Origin: Spodoptera frugiperda
Lineage: Eukaryota; Arthropoda; Insecta; Lepidoptera; Noctuidae
NCBI RefSeq assembly: GCF_023101765.2
Contig: NC_064226.1
Location: 14,949,251-15,013,250 of the forward strand
Direction: 5' to 3'
Length of the DNA: 64,000 nucleotides
Shown here piece by piece: positions 1 through 11,400 of the stretch (within the stretch, counting starts at the first letter, position 1; every line of letters starts with the position of its first letter). A program made the position numbers and the translations under genes. The notes under the pieces were generated by a model. It saw nothing but the letters and a program-made list of their open reading frames with translations, did not search any database and was not told where the DNA came from.

Positions 1-3000
1 CATGGAAGTATGGTTGTTGACTACTTATGAGTCTCCTTTCTCAACTCGAGCTTTCTCTAGTCTTACATTAAATATATATGTAATTACATAATATTAATAT
101 TATATCAGAGTCTAAATTATCAATTTTGTTACTATCACGATAAAAGGAATTAGGTTCAAATATAATTTGATATATTAATATAAATGTCAATGATTTTATC
201 TACATTATTTTTTACGTAGTGACTGAACTAAAGTACAGAATATGAAAACATGAGAACAAAATGAAGAGATCGAATGGAATGAGCCAGATGGTCTGATGTT
301 CTTAGAGGGGAATGGTATTTTTACTTTGTTCTCGTTTTTTCATAAACTCTAGATGTACCTTCTAGTTGGTAAGTTAGGTTAAGTAAAATAGTACTTAATA
401 CTTAGTATGTTAGGGGCATGCTTTAGTGTTCTGTGACATCTTATGATACTTGTGATCTCTGCATTATGGACTCTGCATTATAATACTCCAGACATTCGCT
501 AACTTTATTTACTAGATACTCGCCCATTTTTATTGCGGTTGTACTTAACTAACTATTATTTGAATTTCTTGCGCAACCATTGTCTTTTATATTTACTTAT
601 ATTATACTTTTCCTACGGTTGAGTGGGGTTGGACGGCAATACAGGAACAAACATAAATGATAACCAGTGATCAAGTACATGAAAAAAACTACTGTTACCA
701 CCATAATATGTACCTACCTATGTATCTATTCTGAATAACTCGTATAAACTTGAATAGACTCGGTACAATGTATATGAAGAATATATAACTGTTGGAGGTG
801 GTATCTTTGTTGTATATTAATTTGAAGAGGCGAGCACGATTCATTTGTTTTGGTCTATCCCAGTCACTTCTGTAGTAGCGAAGCTTACTTTATAGAGATG
901 TGTCTCAAACGAAATAAGTTCGTTAATGAATTATAAATAAACATAAAAATGCATTGGTATTTGGCTTTATATAGAACATGTGTGGAATATGCATGTTCAG
1001 CTCTTAATGTTTATATGAACGTAGTTTTACATGTATCGCGTATATTGTATACTGTTGTAGAATATAATTGCTGTTGGAAAATAAATTCTATGGTAGACTA
1101 TATTGTGTCGTGTTCAAAGCATATCTTCTCCGAGTCAGCAGGTTTGACTCCAACCCATAGTTATAGGTAATAAATTATTAGATACATACGTATTTGTAAA
1201 GAAATAGTGACTATCGTAATTAGCGACAATAAATATTTTGATAATGAACAAACATTATATATAATTCTAAATTTCTACTGGTGGTTACATAGTGGTTAAG
1301 TTTTCATAGAAATAATAACAGAGTGTATTAAATAGAATATAAAACTGGGAAACTGTTTACAACTGTATAATAGGTATAAGAAATGGGCGAATATAATGAA
1401 GACCTAACCACTAAATATCCGAGAACATCAAGCTTGGAACTCTGTTGTGTTGCATTAGTGGGTTCTGTTGGTCGACAGTGTTGTTCTATCTCCTAAACGA
1501 TATCATCGAAGCCGCGTACTTCAGGCTAACATAACGGTTGTGTATTAAATGTTTAGTGGTGTACCCGTCACTAGTATGACGTCACTGTTTAGTGCTCGCA
1601 TCGGTGTCCACTGGCCCCTATTAAATGTTGATCGTTGTAGAAAAAATATTTATTAGGTAATAATGAGTGTTTCTTTACTTCTACTTAATGAACACTAGAT
1701 CTCGTTGTTTTATAGTATTCACTGGTTTCAGTACAATGTCGACGGAGTTAGAAGAAGTATATAAGGTACTTATACCTTCAATATATATTTATTTGTAGAG
1801 TCACTTTCATACTGTATCTGAGCTGGTCCTCAACTGTTACTTTTAGTATAAGTATGGAATGTCAGCTAACATCGTGGACATTGTACTGTTACCATTTGAT
1901 TTGGATCTCATTTCGACTCTGTTGAAATCTTTAGATATTTTTATACCTATGTAAGATGTACGAATGTAGATATTGTCAATTTCTTGCCAACGAGTATTGT
2001 ACGCGCATAGAATCAATTAATATCAATTACATGCCTACGTTATCTATTCAATGTTAATTTGTTTGTATTGAGATGTTTAACAATGAAAAAAAAATAATTG
2101 GTACTAAAGATCATATTGGGAACTATATTTTAAATGATAGTTAAAACTTGACGAATTAATTAAATACTCACATAGTTGAAGGAAAAGCTTTGTTTATCGA
2201 AATCTATATTTGTAATTAGACGAAGACAATAAAAGTGATGTGACAATATTTCCACGGAACATTCCGTAGCCTTGTTTGTTGGTTTATTAAACTTTTTGTA
2301 TTTTTCCAAACATCTAGACTTATGAATCGACCCTTCGTAGTTTAGATATTTGTCATTAAGAAAGACATTAGATTGTAGTAATATTGGGACTATACAAAAC
2401 AAATAGTTACATCATTATTTAAGATTTAAATAAAAGCAAGTGAATTAGAGAAGTGTACTGTACACATCGATAAAATAAAAGAAAAATCAATATATCGAGT
2501 TCAACATATCGATACTTCTTAACTCGAATCATGAGTATTTGAAGCCCCAATATTAATACAATGTAACAGAATTATATAATTATGTAGAAACGTAATAGAT
2601 ACGCACAAGTTACTCTGTACTATAAAGCCACTACTTTAGAACATTTCCGTTTATATACAAGCCATGCTGATACATACGTGTTTATATATCGATGTTTATG
2701 TACTTATGTGTGCTAGGACGGTGTTGCTTTCAAACTATTTGTGATTCCTGTTTTATACGATCTTATGTGCTTCATATAATTAGTGTTATCATTAATGTAT
2801 TGTAGATTTGCAGTTTTATCGCAATGTTTCGTAAAAATCTTGGTGAAAACAGACTTTAAGGGCTTTTTAGATGTGATTTCTATGCATTTTAAAAATAATT
2901 ATGTCAGTAAATTGATATTTATTTCTGGTTCTTTAGTATTACTTGAATATTTTATCAGCTGATCTATCGCACAAATTGTTTATGATAAAAATATGAAAGT

Positions 3001-6000
3001 CAGAATTTACATTGTAATAGGAAATTATTTTTACACCTCGTACACGAATGTTTAGTGCTGTTAGTTTTTGTCTTTGTGTAGCTTTACTTTGTTCCTCAAG
3101 CTTGGATTAAATAATATAATAAAATAATGTGTCTTTTTCTTTATACCTTTGAATCTACAAGCGTTGCAAACTAAAAGCTAATGCTATAGGGTTCTACATG
3201 AGACTAAATAATTGAAACTACAAGTTATTGAATTAATATTTTACTAATGGATACAATATAGTTACATTAATCAACAATAGGTATAAATAACTAGATTAGT
3301 CACTACCCACTTAGTCGTGGTACATTTCCTTTACATGTTCAGGTGACAGACAGATGACCGGAACAATTGACGCGACCATCACTCGACCCTTCTACATAAT
3401 TTATAAAAACACGCGTTTAGCTTACAAATTAAATATACTTCTTTATATAAATTCGAAAATCAAGGAATTTATGATTCAAATGTGTTAAGGACAGCGATGA
3501 TGGCGCCCTCTAGTCATCCCATTCGCGATAGTAGCGCCATCTAGCGTTGAGAAAATCGTTACTGAAGTTTTAGTGTTACTTTTACTTTTTGTTTCTTGAT
3601 CTATTCTCAACACTAGGGATCAAGGCGTTTGATATTAAAATTGGTATTTTAATAAACTACATCATTATAACAGTTTAGACTGAGATTTATTTATGCAATT
3701 TTTATTTGTTTAAAGAAATGACCAATGTTGAATAATAGAGATTCATGTTTTTGCTGAATTAGCACTGCAATAAATACTCAGTCTATTAAGAAAAATAAAG
3801 TTTAGTCAAGTAACTAATTAGACGCAACTTTACAAATACTGCTACTATAGATAATACACAATTAAAGGAAATTTATCAAGGACCGTTTTGCAACTGCACA
3901 TATTAATGGTTATTTATTATTTATATCTTACATTGTAGTTAATTGAACATTTTTCTATAATTGATTGACTTATGAATTGACACTTAAAATTTTTATAACT
4001 ACAAATTGATACTCGTACAGAGAGTAAAAATATTTTGACATATTATAATGTCTATTGTACTAATGAAGCAATATTTTTGTGAATGTTTCTTTGGAATGCC
4101 AGCTATAGGTTTCAAATATTAGAGGGCGAGCTAATAACTGGGCTCACTGCCTAGGTTGGGTGATTCGAAATCACCCAACGAGGCAATCTTAGTTTTTTTT
4201 TCCTTTTTCTACTAATGGTTGCGTTACAAAACGGTCCTATGTGAAGCTTGGGTCTAAAGTAAGGTGTGCTCGCACAACATCCAAGTTCAGTCTTGAGTAT
4301 ATTCTCTAAATTGACTAATCGATTCATCTGTAGTAATTACAATACAAGGAGGTTACAAGGAAAGTAACAAGCTCAGCATACGCTAAGTATGATACGATGG
4401 TATACACGTTTGGTAAAATGATTTATTCAAGAAATCTAGTATCTGCTATGTCAGAATGATTGTCTGAGCATTTAAATGTGGATGAAATGGATTCATTAAC
4501 ATTAAAATTAAATATAAACTTATAAATGTAAAGTTAAAACGTATTTAACAAAGAATAATATAAGTTACAGTCCCAATAGAGGAGTATTATGACAAATCAC
4601 GTATTTACTAAACATTTAACAAAAGTGCGTGCGCGACGCCACGTGGTACATGTGTGGCGCCACTATAAAACATTCGATTACCGAATAATTCGCTACTTCA
4701 CATAATGTCCGACATTAAATTGTTTATAATATTCACAAAACTAATACGTGAATCATGATCTAATTACGTTAATGAAGAAATAAAATCTATAACGACGTGC
4801 AAACTCGTCTGGAGTTATATAATAATGTAATACTGTTTACATACGTATAAAATTGGTCCATATCTGTCACACACCTTGTTAACAAAGACGTTTACTATTC
4901 AAAGTTCGCTATTACAAAAGTGAGCTCATTGTTTTAATTTCCTCAATATCCTCTAAAACCAAATATGTAGAATCGTTGCCAATATCAAGTCATAATCATG
5001 AAATTAAGTAAAGATAGAGCATGTGAAAGATATAGTCCTAATTCAACCCGAGTCCTACCGTAATTACAATCGACGTTAGTACAAATTGACAGTACACAAG
5101 GCTTTATACAAACAACTATACAATATACAACTGAAACAATTAAATTCTTTAGCCGAACACCTACTTCAACAATTACTTCATAAGTACTCTAAATAAATGT
5201 GTTGAACAATTTTAGTCTTCTTATAAGAAATGGTCTGGCAGTTATCTATGGTCTATCTGTCTACTCTACGTGCCTACTAAGATCGTTTGGACATATTGTT
5301 ACTCGATACAAAACGAGTAGCTTATCGATACCGCGACACTAGTGTATAGAGCTGGGTACTTGTCGCCCCTCGAAATATCAGTCTAGTCAGTACTCATTAT
5401 TGTCGACTAACGAAGACTAGTCGATATCAAAGGCGTGCTCTTGTACTCTGGGACGTTTCATGTGTTTAGAAACTTAAACTAGAAGTACAAGGGCGTATCT
5501 TGTATGCAATAAGCTATCTCATTAACTCTCCAATAAGGTTGATGTTTGCTTTACAATAAAATACTTTAAAACTGTGATCCAGACGATTTCTTACTTAAAA
5601 TATTATAATAATAATTATTATATAGTACAGTCTAATTCATTTATAAAATGATATAACTAGTTCAGTTTAAAATAATGTATAGATCTACACAGTTACTATA
5701 ATATAGAGCCTCAAGGCAGATAAGTTTTACAGATAAAATATAAACTTTATATCAACAAATTAAATAGAGTGGTGATTTGTTAGTGGCTGTGTAAGCTATT
5801 CTATACAGAGATGTAAACAATATATCAGCTGCAGCAGCAATCAGATGATTCTTCTTAAGGAAGTTTTACTTCAGCAATAAAAGGAAAACACTAAAATAAA
5901 GTCTTTTAGATTATAAACACTCAAACAGCCACTAAACAGCACCATGTATAAGAAAATCTATGATTTCGATAACATATCAGTGGCGACGATATAATTCATT

Positions 6001-7802
6001 TACTTAAATTTAATGATATGAAGCAAGCGCAAAGTTTACCAATTTCAAACAATTTAAAATGTTTCGTAATTATAATATATATTTTATATAATAAATATTT
6101 CTAATATAATAATAATACCTATTCACGCTTAACATGGGACATGTACTCACTTCGATAGATGGACACCGAGACACAGCTTCAAAGCTCATTAGTCATCAAC
6201 TGTATGGACATTACTTTTCAATGTATCTACGCTTTAAATGTTCACGATAATAGATCCATGTATCGATTGAGTACAGTCCATGTCTACCTTCGATACTTTT
6301 CAGTCAATAAATAGCCTCTTTCGAGAACATATCACGTACACATGTCTACCGCTAACAATATGAACGATCAAACATTAAAAATCTTTGGTGTGTTGAGTAC
6401 TATACGTTACTAAAATGAGTATTTTGTCGATTTACTATCGAATTCACACTTTTTTATTTCGATTTCATAACGATTTTTGTCGAAATATTTTCTTGTTGTC
6501 GAAAACTATTGCTTTTGTCTTTTCGCTTTATTTATATTAGAGGATTTTTTTATAGTTTTGCCGTGTAGCAATTTAGTTTAAAGTTTATTATTAAGATCAA
6601 AATAAAAAGATGCAATTTTATGCATTCTTTTGCAATTGCGCGTCGCCAATTTTCTAGCAATTCGAAAGTTTTAGAAAATTTAATAAATTGGACTTAATAG
6701 AATTCGATTCATGAGTATTATAATTCGTCAAACAATTTTATTTTTAAAAGCGCATTTGTTTTCTAGTTTTAATGATAAATTATTGTTTTTATCGTTTTTT
6801 TTTTAAAGAGACATCTCCATTTTGTTACATTTTTATAGTGTAACTAATACGTACTACAATTGAGTTTGTGTGTAGTATCCCACGTAATTAGCAAATACTA
6901 ATTATACATAGTTATTTGTCGATCGTCATTAAGTTAGATATTATTATTAAAATGTGTTTTATTATATCAGCTTTTAAGGTACTTTGGATCGGAATGGATA
7001 ACCTTAAATTAAGAGATTGGGACTACTTAGTTCATTTTGCTACATATTCAGAAAATGTGTTTGTGGAAGATTTTAATTATATTCTGTTGACACTATGATA
7101 TAAATCATGATTTTACTCTCAGAAATGTAAATAAATCTATGGAGCATAAAATCCATTTATACGATGTTTGTGTTTCTCTGAAGAAAAATTGTGATGTTAA
7201 AGACTCCAAGCAATAAATAGAAGATTCTAGAAAGTATGTACAGGGAAGACGAGGGTATTATGCAAATTTCACCCTAATAACGATAGAAGTAAGATTCAAA
7301 AATAGATTTGTAAGAGACAACAGTGCTACATTTATAATTTAGTCTTTCAACATTCGCTGTTTGGGTTCTAAATGTTTAGGCCTTTGACTAAAGTAGTATT
7401 CATTTCACTTTATACGTAAAGTAAATCATAATTAGGAAGTTACTATACTGACCTCTGTTATCATTTCGGACTCCGTTATTTCAATAGATCTTTGCGATAT
7501 CACAAATAATATAAATGGGAACTTCAATAACCCAAGTGGATTTAATACTAGTCCGTCATTCGTATTCCTCATATGTTAAGTATAAAAAAAATCTACATAA
7601 CGTAAACTCTTGAGTAAAAATTATAGAGTATTTGTTTGGGCCACTAATGGATTATTTAACTTCAAACGCCACACGTACACCTTTACTCCATTCATGCTTA
7701 AGATACAAACTCATGAACACTCACATATTACCCTACTTTGTATAATATCAACGTGATCCATTAGTGTGCCCAATTATAAAATAATGAATAACCAACCTTG
7801 TA
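1..7802. other. AT-rich stretch without recognised genes
   Basis: It lies beyond the 3' end of the syntrophin gene. The open frames (for example 949-1170 and 2160-2402) are short, AT-rich in composition and show no domain or exon-like borders. I see one strong hairpin (4148-4185), a CRE palindrome at 1577-1584 and a GC-richer patch around 4625-4675 containing CACGTG and a TATAAA. Nothing supports a gene. Confidence 0.6.
4148..4185. repeat. Hairpin with 11-bp perfect stem plus 5-bp basal stem
   Basis: GTTGGGTGATT (4155-4165) and AATCACCCAAC (4169-4179) pair perfectly around a 3-nt loop. TGCCT (4148-4152) pairs with AGGCA (4181-4185) beyond a small bulge. It is followed by a T-run. Origin unknown. 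Confidence 0.7.
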
Positions 7803-7819
7803 TTTATTGAAATAAGGTT

Positions 7820-8439
7820 CTAATTGGACTGTTGTATGGACGCGAGGAACGCAGGGTCGACGGACGCTACCTTCGCCGTCAGAAACGCATGCATGCAAAA
7901 CAATAAGCTCTGTAGGATCTGGCATTCTAGTTCCTGGAACAAAAAATTAGGTACTTTATTCAAAAAATCTACAGACATTTAAGGACTATGATTTTCAACT
8001 TTATTACAATGCCACAAAGTCTAAAATTGATAGAGATAGCTTACCTTTGTTTCAATAACTTTAGTCTCAGAGTCTTGGAAGTGTAGTTTTAATTTAGATT
8101 TGCCATCATCACTGGATCCTCGGAGTTGAGAAAACCTGACGGACACACGAAAAATACTGTTTTAAAATCTAAAGGAAGCGCTTATCGGAGTCCCAAGGAC
8201 GCATGACGTCATGTGACGTCGGTCAATCATGAATACATACTCATTGACAATAATTTCCACCTTATTGAAAATGGTTATAAAGGTCAAAATTGTATGAAAA
8301 AATCTATATTTGTATTGACTCACCGGTAGGCCCAAACAGGCTTGGCTCCGGGCGTGCCCTCACTGAGTGAGAACCCGGCCGCCCAGTCTAACGTCAGTCC
8401 CGCCGCGCGACCCATGTGTACTACAGTGAACGTTTTCTT
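7820..8439 (-). CDS. Syn2: Syntrophin-unique C-terminal region, exons 11-13
   Basis: Exons 8439-8324, 8135-8045 and 7933-7820. They encode K-K-T-F-T-V-V-H-M-G followed by G-L-T-L-D-W-A-A-G-F, then R-F-S-Q-L-R-G-S-S-D-D-G-K-S-K, then Q-S-L-L-F-C-M-H-A-F-L-T-A-K-V-A-S-V-D-P. Translation ends ..S-N-stop at 7822-7820. This is the gamma-syntrophin dystrophin-binding region. A minus-strand AATAAA lies at 7808-7803, very close after the stop, so the true polyadenylation site may be further downstream. Confidence 0.95.
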
Positions 8440-11400
8440 CTGTAACAATACACATATTTATTTAGATTTTTATACATGACGACTAAATTGGTTCTGGCAT
8501 TAGTGGACAATGGTTGGCCAACCACCAACAGGTCAACGTCGATTGTAAGTCTTACATGAGGTCCAAACAGTATAGTCCAACATTAAGTGGCCATTCTTAA
8601 AAAGGAACAATTTTTTATTTATTTATTGAACGAATTCACAACTTCAACCAATTTGTATGGATTTTAAGAACTCAATCTCATTTTCTCTTTTAAATGAAAC
8701 TTTTCTATTAACCTTTTTAAGGCTTTTCGACATTTGTCTGCGGTAAATGAAAATCCTATTCTCATTGACATCTCGTCGTTCAACATCTGTCACATTTGTT
8801 ATAAGATTAATTCGATTATTATTTCTATTATATAAGTTAAGATTAGTACATACAAGAATGTACGGAGACGGCAAGCATGTTTGTACAATTTCACACACGT
8901 CTGAATGTGCGGATGTGCCGCCGACTGCAAACTTTTTTCAAAGACAGGTTAGATACCTGATACCTGCCCTAATAATGGTTCCAAGACCGTAATTTTAACA
9001 ACAAATTATGCGATAAAGAGGGACAAAGTAGCGTGCCATTGGGTACTGGAGAGGCCTATATCCATTCGTAAACTAATATGGGCAGATGACGTATCCAAAC
9101 AATCTCATAAAATAAACATCGTACGAAATGCCTATTGCCTTTTCGATAATTGAATTTCGTAACGATATGACGCTAAGTGTGAAAGGATTTTATATTCCGT
9201 GTTGTAATGTCGCGTCCTGTCAGCGCTGCGTGGTGCGCGGGTTGGTCCGTCCGTGCGCGTGGCACCACGGGTCCACGCTGTTCATCCGCAGCCTCAAGCG
9301 CCTGCACAAGGAGCGCGAGCGGCACGTGTCCTGCGTCTGGCACCCCTACAGCCCCATCAAGTACTACTGGGACTGCATGCAACTCTTCTTCGTATTCGCC
9401 GTCTTCCTCTACATGCCCGTGCAAGTCTTCATCACATGTAACTGCTCTTATTTACTTTTCATTAATTTCCTTTCTATTCCAAAATAAATAAGATGAATGA
9501 ATGATGTTTTCATTGTTTTCAGGTCCGAATTATTACGACCCGTTCATTTTGTTCACTGACGCACTGGCTTTCCTCAACGTTTGCTCCCTGTTCGTGACTG
9601 GCTATCTCGAACACGAACACAAAGTTATCATCCTAGATCCAAAAATGATAGCGATACACTACCTGAAGACAAACTTCATAACAGATTTCATTGGGTGTTT
9701 ACCTTTACAGCTAATCGAGCCATTTAAAGAGTGCGAGTACCCGACTCATACAATCATGTTCCTATTTAAGCTCCTCAGAAGTACATCCCTGAACGCACAA
9801 TGGAAAAACGTTATAGGTCAGTTCCAGCTGTCGTACATCAACTACGTGGCGTTGAAGATATTTGTGATGTTGATCATGTTCTTCCACTGGATGACTTACA
9901 TACATTACCAAGTACCAATATTTTGCTATCATCTGTATGAAAAGACTGACGCTTTCATAGCGTGGCTGAAGCGGTTTCACATCATGAAGCACGAGGAGGC
10001 AGAGCATTCATTATTTCAGAAGTACAGCACGAACTTTTATTTAGTATGCGGGCTGTGCATCGGCGCGGGGTACTACACCCCGCTGGACACGCACTTCGTG
10101 CCCGAGCTGTTGCTGTCGTCGGGCATGGGCCTGCTGGGCCTACTGTTCCTCACGTACGCCTTCTCCGCGCTCCTCCGCCTGGCGATATATCACCAGTTCG
10201 AAACTTACTGCTTCAGTGGCAAGGCCAGAGAATTAGAGGAGTACATGGTGTTCATGCGGTTGCCGAAGTATTTGAAGAGAAAGATCAGATTGTTTATTAA
10301 CTACAAGTTCAACGAGCACTTCTTCCACGAGGAGGCGATCAAGAACACGATCAACGAGCAGATCCGGCAGGACATCAACATGCACTGCTGCCAGCGCCTC
10401 GTCATGAACGTGCCGATGTTCCAGGACATGCCCGTCGCACTCATCAACTCCATTATATTCAGTTTGAAGCAAGTCTTGTACATGCCTGGCCAGGTACTTC
10501 ACTTGGTAACGTGTAAACTATGAAGATTATTCCGTGTTTTAAACTCTTTTCAATATTATATTGCTGTTCACAGATCATAGTAGAGTTCAACAAGCCTGGC
10601 GAGTCCATACACTTGATATCTTCAGGAACTGTGGCAGTTATGGATGCCACGGGAAGAGAGGTGAGAATACATCACAATTTTTTCTCCTCCACACAAACAT
10701 TATAAGTACTTACAGCAGCACTTATGGCCTGGTAATGTAGGTGGCGCATCTACGAGATGGAGCGTTCTTTGGTGAGAATGCTTTGCTATCGCCCGGTATA
10801 CTACGCACTGCTACCATCATCGCGCTCGAGATCACAGAGATTTATAAGTAAGTTTATGTAGTGTCGAATATTTAAGTCAAGATTAATTTAGTTGGAGAAA
10901 ATGAATGTTTTGTTATGTGTCAGACTGGACAGTCCGTCGTTCCTGGCGTGCCTGCAGCCGTACCCGCACCTGAAGCGGCGCATGGACGACGCGGCCTCGC
11001 GCCGACCGCTGCGACACGCGCGCCCACGGCACAAGCCGCCCAGCAACTAGCGGGGCCACAGACATCAGGCGCGGCACAACTTGTGGGACATCATGAATAA
11101 GTGTGGAACAGCTATGCTTCGGCACGAATGTATCGGTTTGACCGGAGTGGTATCACAGCCTTACAGAAAACCGGCGTGAAAGAACGCTTGGGTTTCGCTG
11201 AGAGTCAGGTTACTGGAAACCCAATACCTCGTGTCCAATCTCCCTATCATCAAAAAATGTCGACAACCCACACTAAAACAGGTCCATATAATGAAGCGTG
11301 ACCGCATGCTGATTTCACAGACTGTGAAGTCTTTTTTATTTAAGTAATATACGTTTAAGTTTTTTCTTAATAAGTCAAAAAAACAAACACTGATTTCATA

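Noticed and set aside
949..2402. Open frames at 949-1170 (+) and 2160-2402 (-)
   Set aside because: Short, AT-rich, no recognisable domain, no splice-like borders; expected by chance.
9128..9223. Start of the channel at the ATG at 9128
   Set aside because: The 32 codons before 9224 are AT-rich and unlike channel N-termini, and a good acceptor lies at 9221-9223. An upstream phase-0 exon at 8858-8947 fits better, though this is not certain.
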